Positions 43,633 to 55,563 of a stretch of 64,000 bases of DNA are shown piece by piece. Below the pieces are notes generated by a model, which had not been told where the DNA came from, did no database searches, and was given only the letters and a program-made list of their open reading frames with translations. The stretch's first letter is position 1, and the number at the start of each line of letters is the position of its first letter. The stretch lies in the NCBI GenBank assembly GCA_021399445.1, contig JAJTUQ010000004.1, forward strand, positions 3,596,001 through 3,660,000, read 5' to 3'. The stretch comes from Xylogone sp. PMI_703. Taxonomy: Eukaryota; Ascomycota; Leotiomycetes. A program made the position numbers and the translations under genes.

Positions 43633-46600
43633 GGTAGCAGCGCTTTATAGAACTTTACGCTCTTGACAAGCTGCTGTAGTATTTCAGGGTCGAAGCACCC
43701 TCGTATTGACAAAGGTAGGAAGGAAGAGGGTATATGAAGTCCACTTGTTTTCTTCTTTCCTTTTTCCCTGCGTTCTTGATTTGTTTTCTAAGCTGCGCTC
43801 TGGGGGAGAATGCACGAGGATTCCAGTGGCAGGCTCTTGTGGCGTGATAAGGAGAAAAGAAATAGGATTGGAGAGAGGAAGTATCGAGCAACGTCGTTCA
43901 ACGGCGGACTCGCAGCTATGTATCGTTGGCGGATTCGGCCCGCAATTCAGGAGTGCAGCAGAGATCCAAACGTCCAACGTCCAGTGTACAGCGTAAAATG
44001 AGGAGAAGAGGTTGGTGGAGCCCTGAGAGCAAGGGTATTGACCGAAACCTGTGTTCACAAGAAGATGTACGAATGGTGTGAAGTGCGAAGGCGTCTGAAA
44101 GTGACGTAGCGCGATTGTGGGTACGAGAAGTTCTGGAAAAGCCCAGCGATGCGAGTTGGAAGGAACTCAGAATGTTCGTGCGTGAACAAAAAGAGTGTGT
44201 ATGCGGTCGTATGTGTGGAAATGTGTAAGAAGCGTGTGTTGAGTGGACGTGTATGTGCGTGTGGGTTGTACACTGTATTCGAGGGCCAAGAGCTCAGCTG
44301 TAGCTGTCTGACTACACGCAGATGCTTTTTCGGGTAGATCGAGGGCAGCGCGAACCAAAGGATGGATCCCCAAGCAGCCGCAGAGCCAAATGAAGCAGGC
44401 GAGACAGGGCAGGAATACACGAATATGCTGTGAGAGGATCAATTCAGCGGGCAGCTGTTCGCATGGATATTTCGACCTCCACTCTCAAAGCGCGCGCAGC
44501 ACAGGGAAAGTCCTTGGGAAGATCTGCTGCTGAGAGATGTGAAGCTGGCGAGATACGACGATCGAGGGTAGAAGAAGGGAAGATGAAATCGAGCACAGAC
44601 AGGATTGGCTGAGCCGCAACCAAATCGAGGATCGCAGACAATGTGAGATGCGATTGCTCGTGATGTGGAGAGCAATCAGGACGAGGAGCAAAAGCGTGGT
44701 GAAGGAGGAGGAGCAATAGCAGCGGCAGCAGGAGGAGGATATTAAAACGGTAATCCTCGCGGCAAGGCAAGAGTGAACTGGTAAGATATAATAAGAAGGA
44801 TGCAAAGCGGAGACCAGCAAAAAAGTGGACTGAGGGGAAAAGCAGCAGGGGACCACGACGGGATTCGCTGCTTGGGAAAGGGCAAAGTCAAGAATTCATG
44901 GCAATCACAGATCAGGACACCAGACACCACAGCCCGTGGCGCCCAGCTCGCAAGCCAGAAGTACAAAAAGGTACCTCCACCGCAGCGTGCCCACCCCTGG
45001 TCGAAGCCAGGACCAGGGCACCAGGGGGAGCAGAACCCTTGGACATGGGAGATCCAAAGAATCCGGTTGCAGCCCAGCTCCAATTCCCCATACCAGGCCG
45101 CCATCTCGCATTTGGTGGCCCTGGCGCCTCTCGCTTCGAGCGCTTGGCTGGCCGGTGGCTGCTGGCGTCTGCGGGGAGGGACAGCGACACAGGGCAGGCG
45201 TGCGCTAGTCCAGAACCAGCAAGGCCCCGGTGGGTGCCCGCAAAACTGCGCAGGAGGACGCGCAGAAAGAATTGTCTAGAATGCTGGTAGATGCTGCTGT
45301 GTAAAAAGTACCCGATACTTGGTCCTGCTTCTTGACGGCTCCTTTCCTCCCTTCTCCACCAACCAATCCACTCGCCGCGGCTGCACCTAGGCTAGGCCAA
45401 CCTTTTCGACAGCCCGCAAGTCCCCTTCTTTCTATCCATGACCCCGATGCAAGCTCTCGCACCACGCTACTGTACTGTACAGGACTCTGGAGGTGTTCTG
45501 GCTCTACAGAGTAGACGTCCTGCGCAGGAATCAACTTCTAGCTGTTTCTCTCGCATCAGTTTGGCCCTCGCAGTGCAGCATACCAAGCAACTTTTCGTAC
45601 TCCGCCTGTCTGTCGGTATTATTACTGTCGCAGCTACTGTGCCTTACCACAACTAAGCAGCAGCTGTGTGTGCCTGGAGCGAAACGCAACCCTCGAACCT
45701 CTTCTTGCGCTGTGCTGGACAGCCTCGTCTACCTCTCTACCCGCTGGGCTCGCTGTCATCCGGCGATCCGTGCTACAAACAGCGCCCGGGTGGTTAAGCT
45801 TTTTTACCTTCGGCCGTGTCAAGCACAGCTGGCCCTTTCGACTTCTCTCTGCAGCGCAGCGCAGTACGGTGCGGTTGCAGTCCTAGAGTGTACCGCATCT
45901 CTCGAGATGTTTATCCGGATTTTCTGCTGTGCGCGTTCTGCAGTGCTGCACAGCTTGGACACCTTCATGCTGGTAAGATCTCACCTCATACCGTGCTTGA
46001 CTGTACAGTAAAACTGGCACCGGACACTTGGAGAAAAGGCCTAGGGCACACCGACAGCTACGGGCAAGTAGAAACCAAGGGCACAAAGCAGAGAGAAGAA
46101 AGAAGAAAACATACCATGACCTGAGCCTGAGAGCTGCTCCCGAAGAGGGAGGGGCGACCCACACAAGCCACACCTCCAACCTGCAACAGATCTCTTCTCT
46201 CCCCCCGGTCGCTGGGGCGCGATTCCAACCAATGAGTAATGGCGATACGAAAAACAGACAGCAAATGGGGCCCTCAACTTGGCAGTGACCTCACTGCAGA
46301 TGTCGCCCTCCATCGCTCTCTCCATATCGCTCCCTGCACTCCATCCCAGGGCTGTCTTTTCTGACATGTCATCCCTCGTCCAGCAGGACCTTTAGGCCCG
46401 GTCTGCCCCAGTCCCGCTGCTGGGCCGAATCCTTATCTGGTGCTCTGCGACTCGGCTGCGACGGGAACGGAAACTCTCTTTTTTTTCTTTCTGCTTCGGC
46501 AGCCGCACCAAACCTGCGCAACCTGTCGCCATTCCTACAGTGCAACGCCCCGCGGTGCCGTATTATCCAAGTTCCGTTGATCGGTGACTTTTTTTTTCTG

Positions 46601-49330
46601 ATCTCGAGGGTCATGGGCCTCTATACGAACTTTACGAAGTACACGGGCACTGCACATCAGTATGGTACTCAACGATCAGGATGTTTCTAGCATTAGACCT
46701 CTTGGCAAGCCGGTCAACCCTTCCTAGACCTTCCATCTCTGCTCTTGCTCTCACTCCTAGGTTTTTCCTGAGATCTCAATTTCCCCCTCCTGCTGCACGC
46801 CCGTTACTGTGCGAGCAGGCAAGCGACCTCGCGCAACCCAGCTCCTCAAAAGGGTTTGTCATTGCAGCAGCACCGCAGGCTGAAGCTGCAAACTGTGCCA
46901 CGTGCAGTGGGCGCGACAAGATCAGCGCGGTTTCTACTTTGTATCTGGCACGTCTTTGCCTCCTCCAGAGAGCCCTTTCTTGGGCTTTTTCGACAGCAAC
47001 AGCACTTACAAAGCTTACAAGACGCGGGTGCATGGCCGTGCGGTTCTGCGTGCCTTGTGGTCGGCACCGCAAATCTCTACGGAAGTATCTCCTAACCCTC
47101 TCACGCGTCGCAAACGGACGGATGCCGTTAATCATGACCGATGGAAGGGGACCATGCCCGGATGCCTGCCTGCCATCCCGTCCCTCGCCATCCACTCGTC
47201 ATGATTCCTCCTCGTCGCGCATCAGGGACCAGCTGGAGCTTGTGTGGAGAGGCGCCAGATGTTCAGCACGGAGCAAACCCCCCGAACGCTAGCCCAAACA
47301 GGCACTAGGCCCCTCGCTTGCCCCCTCTCGAGTAATTCGCGTGCAGGCTCGACAGGTACGAAAGGATACGGGCGCGACAGGTCCCAGGGTCATCGATCTG
47401 TCCTGAGCATCGGATGGCTGGAGGCGCCGGCACACAGGGGCTTGGCATGTCATGACCAGACCAAAAGGTTGGGCAGCCGCTATCAGGCTGGTGGGCCGGG
47501 GACCCTGAGAGGGAGGTACCAAACACTGTACCAAGTACCTCGACTGCTGTGCGGTACCGGTGTACACAGCACCTGTGCAATCCTGCACTGCTACTGGAGA
47601 GCCGAGAGAGCTCTCCCCTCCATCAGAACAATGCGACGTGTGAAACCCAGGGAAGACATGCATCCTCATCAGAACTCGGGGTCCAAGAACCAAGAAGGTG
47701 TCCCGGTGTGTACTGTACCATACGGTCGAGATACGGTACGGTAGCACAGTCCCCTAACGTTGGCCTCTTCTTCCAGAGTCCTCTGTATACTTTCTTATTT
47801 CCCTTTTATTTCCCTCCTCATTTCGTCCTGCTTGTTTGATTATGCTCTCACTTTGAAAGCAACACCGCACTAGCACAACACCATTCCCACTATGCTGCAC
47901 TGTCCTGATACCACCCATAAGCAACTGTTCCAGACCTCGGTCAGCGCGATGCTATACAATGCTATGTACTTCCATGAGAAAAGTCATGCGATGCCTAGCC
48001 TCGGCCCCCCTGGAGCGTCTTGTTTTGGCTAGAGTGCAAACAGAACAGGCACAGTAGTAGGTACAGTAGTCTATAGGTGACTGGTGGTTAAGTAAGAAAT
48101 TACCCAAATACACACACAAAAAAGTACAGTACGGAAAGCACACAAGCACACAGCAACCCCCCGGAAGAAGAAGTGGGCTGTATCCGATCCGCAGGGTGGT
48201 GCTGCAAACGATCCGGCCTTGGTTTGCTGGGCTGTCAGGACAAAGTCTGGCGAGTCTGGACCCAAATCGACCTGCCAGATTGTGTGACGTCACATTATCA
48301 TCATGACGCTCGCTGTTTGCCATAATCCCTGCGCTGCTTGCTCCCTGGCCGATCGGCACGCCCTAGGCCCCGACTGGAAGTGGTCTGACCCTTGCCGGCC
48401 TGCACAACCCTTGCGTGCCTTGGGGATGCAACTGTGGGCTGTGTGCCGCCGAGGTCCTGTTAGCGCGTATGCAGAACCGTGACGACGTAATTAGATTCCA
48501 TCAGACGGGCAATGCGAAACTCAGGGTCCACGGGCGTCCCACCAACTGCTTGCAAGCTACCTCGATCCTACAGATCCCGTAGACAAGAGCTGGAAAAAAA
48601 ATATCAAAGCAAAAAAATTTACTGTGATGGGATATATCGGGTAAACCTCGCATCGACTACAAGTAATTATGGAGCCATTGCAGCTGGGAGGAATAAAGAA
48701 AGAAAAAAGCAAAAAACTGACTCGAGGTCCTCTTTGCAGCCCACGCTTCCCCCAGTACGGGTTCTTCGGTCTCTGCGTCTCGCTGATGTCAGGGCAGCAC
48801 ATAATATACACAAAGTACAGTACATGGTTTGATTGTACTGTACTCTGCCTGTACAACTCGCAATCAAACATGCAGGGCAAAGCACCCCCCACAGCCAATG
48901 TCAAATCTGCTGATAAAGGGTTTTGTAAGCCTCTTTGATACACATTACTTTCCGGCTCTGCGTGCAACTACACAATTATAGTAGCTAGACATTTCATTTT
49001 CTGTCTAACAAAAACGGTACAGTAAATAATTCTCATTATTTGACTAATTACAGGCCCCATCTCAAATTATGGATACTTCCAGACTCCTTCCATTGCAGGT
49101 TCAACTGCATTAGTAGGTTATGTACTTTTCTGTCTCGTACGCTTGGTACTTCTGTACCTCCTTTTTTTGGTCCAGGTTCCTAATTTCTCGATGAGGACTA
49201 TCTGTACCAATATGCATATTCCATATCTGGCTCAAAGGCATGCAGAAGTAATTAATCTCGTGCGCTAGCTACTCTTGAATCCATTTCTAGTCTAAGTTCT
49301 TGCTCTGATTCTTCTAGAATACTAGACTTT
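43633..49330. other. long gene-free region upstream of the C2H2 gene, first part
   Basis: About 5.7 kb in which every open frame (for example 45493-46011 and 46681-47292, both plus strand) is short, domain-free and overlapped by frames on both strands. The first 1.2 kb may be the 5' leader of the C2H2 gene. From 45.4 to 49.0 kb the word CTGTAC or its complement occurs at least ten times by hand count (45470, 45475, 46001, 47526, 47713, 48061, 48124, 48815, 48838, 48849, 49017). No tRNA or repeat family was recognised. Confidence 0.6.
48815..48843. repeat. 10-bp inverted repeat GTACAGTACA / TGTACTGTAC
   Basis: The two arms, 48815-48824 and 48834-48843, are perfect reverse complements around a 9-nt loop. 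Each arm itself contains the near-palindromic GTACAGTAC word found elsewhere in the region (48124-48132). Confidence 0.75.
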
Positions 49331-49380
49331 GATTTGATTTGATTTGATTTGATTTGATTTGATTTGATTTGATTTGATTT
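49331..49380. repeat. pentanucleotide microsatellite (GATTT)10
   Basis: Ten uninterrupted GATTT units, followed by degenerate copies (GATCT GATTG). It lies in gene-free DNA. Confidence 0.97.
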
Positions 49381-51852
49381 GATCTGATTGACAGTCAATA
49401 TTAAGGCTAGTAAGCCATGTCCTCTCTAGAGGATTTTTTGAGAATAACTGTCAGCTAGAATGCATTATGCGTTCTCCACTGGTGGGCACTTGGATGGTTT
49501 TCCCGTTGCTATATTCTTTCGAACACCGACTGCCCTGGATCAGATATACGGGCACAGCTGTTTATTAGAACCCATATATTTGAAAGAAAGTATGGTCAAT
49601 CAAGTGATTGTCAAGCAAGGCCCCTCTAGTTTTGCTCCTGCTGATGGATTAAAGAGGCCAAGATCCAAAACAATCAGTGCAAACAATCGCATATTTTGCT
49701 ACGATTGAGGGAGATGGGCTGTATACCTCTTACTATCCGGGGGCAACTTCATACATCCGTATTAGAAAGGATAGTCTGCAACTCCTTTTTTCCTTTCAGA
49801 TATATGGTACCTTCTCAATCATCTTCAGTACATTGATAGAGGCTATCGTGATAAACATGATGATTATAGCTTCTTCATGTGTATATTTCTCTACTTATAC
49901 TCTCGTGGAGGAGGCAGTTTACCGTAAGGTAACATCTGTTCTTCAGTATTTATAGGGGCTATACTTGGTGGGAATGCATGTATGTATGTATGTATGTATG
50001 AAAGCTCGTTGTTTCTTTTTCTAGAGCTCAGAGTTTAACGTCTGTTGGATTAAGACTGTCTTGCTTAGAGCCTCTTCTACTGTCAGAGTTGTTATCCATC
50101 TTTAGGTCCTTCTCGGTACGCTCATCGTCGCTCCAGTTTTTCTTCTCCCCTTCATAAATAGATGGATTGATTCTGTGGTCGAGACAGTCGTTTGCCTCTC
50201 CACGATATACGTGACGAAGCTATCTTCAACCTTTAACCTACATACGACTCCAGTTGCAAGATCAGCTGGCCGGGTGGAATAGTCGAGAAGAACTCCAAGT
50301 ACCAACATATTACTCCGTTCACATTCCATAGAGCAGAACCAAAAGAAAGGTAAAGATTCAACCCGAGGAAAAAACAATTCAACAGCCAGAAATATAAAAA
50401 AAGGAACATCTGAGTGACAAAAGAGTTCGGACTTCCGCAGCCGATCCGCCGGGCTGCCGCCTACATCTCTGCTAAATGTCAGTATTCACTTCACCCATTA
50501 GACTTATTCTTTCCCTCCCGCGAACACGAGCTTGTCCTGACCGTTATCATTATACCATAACGGCGCCGCTCTGTGTTGCAAGATGCTTTCTTATTTGGGC
50601 CTATATATGAACTAGCTGTCTGGGAAAGTGGAAGGTCGCTAGCTAGGTCGAGTACAAGGCCAGAGTCCTTCTACTGAGATTCGAGGAGATACTTTTGGGC
50701 CACGCCTTATTGATCTTTAGCTGTTGCACAAAGGGTTTAGTGGCCCATTTTACATCAAGATTATCCTCTGCTTAGGGAATGGTACCGATTCCTCCATAGT
50801 ATGATTTAACAGATCAGCCATGTGTTGCTTGTGACACAAATTCTTTACCATCATTATCTTAGAAAATATACAATCAAGAATCCAGCAAGATGGTGTCTAA
50901 ACATTACCTCTACCCTTGTTCTTAATCAGAATTCAATTCGACCTCGTCTAATCGCCTGAGAATGAAAAGGGCCTTCAATCCTGCTGTTCAAGAACGCATT
51001 TTTCGAGGTTCAGTAGTATCACAATCCAAATCGACCTAAGCCCAGAATTTCTGCTATAGTTGTCTAGCCAAAAAGGACAGCATATATGAGACTATATTGA
51101 ACTACTTCAAAATGCCCAATCATAGGCAACAGCTTGATGCCACTTTGGAGCATACCTTTGCCTCATCAGGAGCATAGCTACTTGCATCGTCATGTACCGC
51201 AGGAACCTAATTCCTAAACTTGCTACCTTCTCGAAAGTTTGTTCTCTTACTCAGATCATGCAAAGCCGAGATTAAAGAATCTGTAGATACATCATAACCC
51301 AAAAAAATTGGAACGGTCTATTTACTATGTTGAGATCTAACTTGATCTTATGTACTCTACAAGAAGTATAGGACCTGATAGGACAGTGTTTATGTTTTGT
51401 CGTTACTCCCGAAGTAATGGATTCTAAACATTGGACCGCTTGCCAATCCATTTCATTTCACTGTATATTGTACGGAAGTAAGTTAATAGCTCTCGAATAC
51501 AATGTTCTATCTCGACCATAGAGTACAGCCTGTGATGATAAATGCCCCTTGATCACCATGCTTCGAAGTGACGCTAAGGATAGTTAATAGGCTTTCTATT
51601 AATGATTAGCCGGTGACTAGTAGAGTACAAGTGACGTTCAAGATATCAAATAAGTGATGTAGCGAAACAAAAAGAACCATAGAACTTAGGGATGAATCAG
51701 AAGAGAATGACCCTTGTGAAGAGTCTCGGGTAGTTTGATACCGAACTGGCAGCCCAGTGCCTATCGTGCACGGGCCACGGCATCACTCAAGCTGAAGCTG
51801 CAGCTCCATTCACATCCATTACCACACCTTAAGAGAACCGTCCTCCGTGACA
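49381..51852. other. long gene-free region, second part, upstream of vma5
   Basis: About 2.5 kb, more AT-rich than the preceding part. Two short plus-strand frames (49460-49708 and 49677-49955) overlap in different phases and match no family I know. They could be remnants of a decayed element or chance. The (ATGT) microsatellite at 49978-50000 is listed separately. Confidence 0.5.
49978..50000. repeat. tetranucleotide microsatellite (ATGT)n
   Basis: Five full ATGT units plus ATG, uninterrupted. Confidence 0.9.
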
Positions 51853-53257
51853 ATGTCCGCAACCACAAAATATATCATTGTATCTCTGCCCACATCTATT
51901 GTCCCATCAGATGATAATGAGGAAGCTCTCAACTCATTGCGGGCCACCGTGTCTAACGATGGAACGTCGCTCACCCCTCTAAACATACCTGATTTCAAGA
52001 TTGGCACATTGGATGCATTAGTCCAGCAAGCCGACGACTTGGCCAAACTAGAGACGACTTGCCATAATACGATTGCGAAGATAGGAGACTCCCTCAAATC
52101 CTTACTAGATGGGAACGAGGAAAAGATAGCACAGCAGAAGACTGTTAATGATAGTAGGTTCTGCCAAAGCGTCATTGGTACATAATCTAAATAACCATAC
52201 AGAACCTGCTGATCACTATTTACGGACATTCAACTGGAATAAAGTCAAGTATCGTGCTGACAAGTCTATTGGAGAATTGATTGACTCGTTGCAAAAGGTG
52301 GATCTAAGTATAATTATATTTACTTACTGCAATTACCTAACATGCACTGGCAGGAAATTGTCGCCCTGGACTCCGATGTGAGAAATAAGATAAGCCAATA
52401 CAATCAGGTTAAAGCAACTTATACAGCCTTACAAAGGAAACAAACGCAGGTTCGCCCAGTCTTTGTACCAGAAGAATAGCTATTAACTAAGAAGTAGTGG
52501 AAACCTCTCAACTAAATCACTTACGCCAGTCGTCGACCCCTCCATCTTAGTCAGAGACTCCGAATATCTCGAAACAGTACTTGTAGTGGTACCAACAAAT
52601 GTCAAGAAAGAATTTATTAAGAGCTACGAGACAATATCCCCCATGGTGGTACCGCGGTCCTCAGTAGAAATCGCAGAAGATAAAGAAGGATTCACACTTT
52701 TTGCTGTGACAGTTTTCCGCAAACATGTCCAAGAATTCCTTCACAAGTGTCGAGAAATGAAATGGACACCTCGAGACTATAAATATGTCGAGGGTGGTGA
52801 GGAGGAAGAGCGCAAGGAATTAGAACGTGTAGGTAGAGACGAAAGAAAGGTATGGGGAGAGGCCCTAAGACTTGGGCGAACTGGTTGGAGTGAGAGCGTG
52901 ATGATTTATGTTCACGTGCTCGTACTGAGATCATACGTCGAGACGGTTTTGCGGTATGGATTACCATTGAATTTCGTCTGTGGTCTAATTAAGGTGAGCA
53001 TTCATGAGGCCTGGGGAAAGGCAAGGCGCAAGACTCTCATATCAAATTCTAATGATTCGCAGACATCTCCTAAACTTGTCAAAAAGACGAAAACTTCGTT
53101 AGACTCGGCGTACTCCTATCTCGGAGGAAACGCATTCGGTCGAGACAAAAATGGTAAAGTATCCAAGGACGATTCTGCCTTTTCTTCCGAGATGGCAGCT
53201 GCAGGTGTTGCGGAGGGTTACACCGCCTATGTCTATTTCGAGTTCGAGATTATATAG
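51853..53257 (+). CDS. vma5: V-type proton ATPase subunit C (Vma5)
   Basis: Five exons (51853-52153, 52203-52297, 52354-52445, 52498-52993, 53063-53257) give 392 residues, the same length as yeast Vma5. Landmarks are MSATTKYIIVSLP, DHYLRTFNWNKVKYRADKSI, NLSTKSLTPVVDPS, VVPRSSVEIAEDKEGFTLFAVTVF, RYGLPLNFVCGLIK and AYSYLGGNAFGRDK. Subunit C links the V1 and Vo sectors and controls reversible disassembly. The third intron (52446-52497) keeps frame only as GC-AG. The fourth (52994-53062) is 69 nt, in phase and stop-free, so it reads through in naive translation. The ATG at 51853 is the family start. Confidence 0.94.
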
Positions 53258-53396
53258 GCTTCAATGGCAATGATGATTTTGGCCATAGTACGGAGCCGGC
53301 GATTCAACTATATCGGCGGTCATCAAGAGTCATACAATGATACCACATAGCGATACGGACACTGATAGTGATTGGACAGTAATTTCTTTCTTAGTT

Positions 53397-54138
53397 CTAT
53401 TTGCCGAGTTCGGAGGAGATAAGCTTCTCTGATTGAAGATATTCTACAATCTTGGCCACAGACTCCTCTACAGTGAGTTTATCAGCTTTTAAATGAATCT
53501 CTGGATTCTCTGGCTCTTCATATGGCGCTGAAATCCCAGTGAACTCCTTTATCTCTCCTGCGCGAGCCTTCTTGTACAATCCCTTTGGATCACGCTCCTC
53601 AGCGACCTTAATTGGCACATCAACGAAAACTTCTATGAATGGTATTGGATCGTCACCGCTCTGACTAGCGCTTGCATGCAACTCCCGAGCGATCTTTCTA
53701 TCTGCTCGATATGGTGAGATGAAGGAGGTAATGGCAATAGTTGTTGAATCGGCGAATAATTTTGCAACCTAATACAGTTAGGCCAGGATATATGGTAACA
53801 CGGTTTCAAAGCCATTCACCTCTGCTATTCTTCTAATATTTTCGTTTCGATCTTTCTCGGAGAAGCCAAGATCCTTGTTCAGGCCAAACCGCACATTGTC
53901 ACCGTCCAAACGATAGGCTGCAAGCCCAAGGTGAAGGAGATGCTGTTCGAGCGCGGTTGCAATTGTTGACTTTCCGGAAGCTGATAATCCCGTAAACCAT
54001 ATTGTAATTCCACGCTGTCGTCTCAATTCATTGCGTTCGTGTCGTGATAGCGACGGGTGCCAAGTGATATTGCTAAAACAGCCATCTGTAAGTCGTAGTT
54101 ATGCTGAGCGGGGTACGTGGGGTCCTCTACGTAGCCAT
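53397..54138 (-). CDS. met14: adenylyl-sulfate (APS) kinase
   Basis: Three exons, 54138-54131 (8 nt), 54072-53820 and 53768-53397, give 210 residues. The tiny first exon supplies ATG GCT AC, so the protein opens [20 protein letters not shown], matching yeast Met14. The P-loop GLSASGKST lies at 31-39. Downstream are the APS-binding segments [20 protein letters not shown] and [18 protein letters not shown], then [35 protein letters not shown] and [11 protein letters not shown]. The enzyme phosphorylates APS to PAPS in sulfate assimilation, in the cytosol. Any gene finder that requires a longer first exon will misplace the start. Confidence 0.95.
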
Positions 54139-54589
54139 TGCTCCAAAGGAGAAAGATAACAACTAAAGACTGGAAATAGTTGGAGTTTTCAATCGGATCT
54201 ATTCTGCTAGAATGAAAGTATTTGCTTATTCTCTCAAGAGTCCTCGATAGAGGAGCAAATTCTGAAGAAACTTGGACAACCAAAAGTTAAAGATCCCGAT
54301 TATCGCTACAGATTTTAAGCTATGTGCCCACTAGCCACCGCGGGGCTAAGCACGTCAAAAGCATGCAATTCTATTGGCTAACGCCTCTTGTACCTGTATT
54401 CTAACCAAATCAAACAAATATTCTACTTGCTACGAACACCGAGTCGCCTTCCCATAATGGGTCCGGATAAGCGTTTTCTCCTCTAAAACATGATAACACA
54501 TGCCAATTCAAAAACTGAACTGGTGGAGACAATAGGTTGTCTAAGATTTCACTACACAGGGTAGATTCGTGCCATATTCTATGACCTGA
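54139..54589. other. APS kinase upstream region and thioesterase 3' flank
   Basis: 451 bp. A GC-rich palindromic patch (CCACCGCGGGG) occurs near 54338 with CACGTC just after it. No gene is seen. Confidence 0.45.
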
Positions 54590-55563
54590 TTAGTTTGCGA
54601 ACCGGGATATAGCAGAGTAATTTGAACCCACCGCTGCCTGCTTCGGCTCGATGAACAGCGCTGTTGCTTCAACTAGAACAACAGGCTGCTCTCCGTCTTT
54701 TGGGAGAGTCTCTATTCGGCCTTCAACCCATGCTTTCCGACCCTCTACCTTTGTTGTCTTGGCCCGCAAGACTACATAAGTCTCCGCTGGAGCAGGATTG
54801 CGATAATTAATATTGAGGTTAGCTGTAAGGCCAATTTTATTCGGCAGTGCACCAAAACAGCACCAAGCAAGACCTTCATCCATCAAAGTGGCGAGAAGAC
54901 CTCCGTGGACAATTCCAGGATGTCCACAGAGATCAGGTCCCAAGTATGAAATACTGACCAAGGATTTGCCTCCACGTTCGATCCAGGAAATCGGAGGGAC
55001 TACAATTTTGCCGGGACCAATGAGGCTACCGATAGTAAGAGAGTGCTTTTGATGTGACGGTGGAGTCTTCAAGTGTGGCCTAGCCTCGATCAATTCCGGG
55101 TTTGACCTCATCTCAGCTGTCAATGGGTGCCCTTGGAGGAACCGCTCGACTTCACGGGCGGTCTCATCCTCAGGGGAGAACATCAATAGCGTCTCTGCAT
55201 CGGTGGGACGTTTGAGAAAGGCACTCGCTGCTTGCAAAGCTGGAATGGCGGCTATAGTAAAGCCAGCTCCAGAAAAAAGGATTGCCACTGCAAAGAATGA
55301 GAGGGCATTTCTAAGACGAGAGTTTTGTTGAGGTTCGACAGCGGGAGCTCCTACATCACACAATTAGAGGAGAACATGACGGATTGTCTGGGGAGAGCTC
55401 TACCTAGCGAACTCCTAAGAGGGCTGTGAGTTGTAAACGACCGATTCCGAGAAGGAAAGGAACAACTCTTCAAAGCGGAGGGAGCCTTTGTGCCTTGTGA
55501 CACTATTCTCGTGCTAATCCGCCTTGCACTTGGCTGCAAAAGGCTCCTTGCCAAAGGTGTCAT
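54590..55563 (-). CDS. mitochondrial hotdog-fold thioesterase family protein
   Basis: Two exons, 55563-55404 and 55350-54590, joined at phase 1, give 306 residues. The first 50 residues are rich in Arg and Ser without acidic residues (MTPLARSLLQPSARRISTRIV), a mitochondrial presequence. A hydrophobic helix follows (ALSFFAVAILFSGAGFTIAAIPAL, about 66-89), which could anchor it in a membrane. The C-terminal 150 residues contain the hotdog signature HPGIVHGGLLATLMDEGLAWC, then TANLNINYRNPAPAETYVVLRAKTTKVEGRKAWVEGRIE. The PaaI/4HBT-type family hydrolyses acyl-CoA thioesters. The substrate is unknown. Confidence 0.87.

Noticed and set aside
45493..46011. 172-codon plus-strand frame in the long gap
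   Set aside because: Cys/Ser-rich chance frame with frames in all phases around it; no start context or domain.
46681..47292. 203-codon plus-strand frame in the long gap
   Set aside because: Same grounds: low-complexity, overlapped on the opposite strand, and no family.
51847..51852. Upstream GTG start for vma5
   Set aside because: The ATG at 51853 gives the family start MSATTKYIIVSLP, and eukaryotic GTG starts are rare.
52994..53062. Reading VSIHEAWGKARRKTLISNSN as part of Vma5
   Set aside because: It interrupts a conserved block, is bounded by good splice signals, and removal gives the expected 392 residues.
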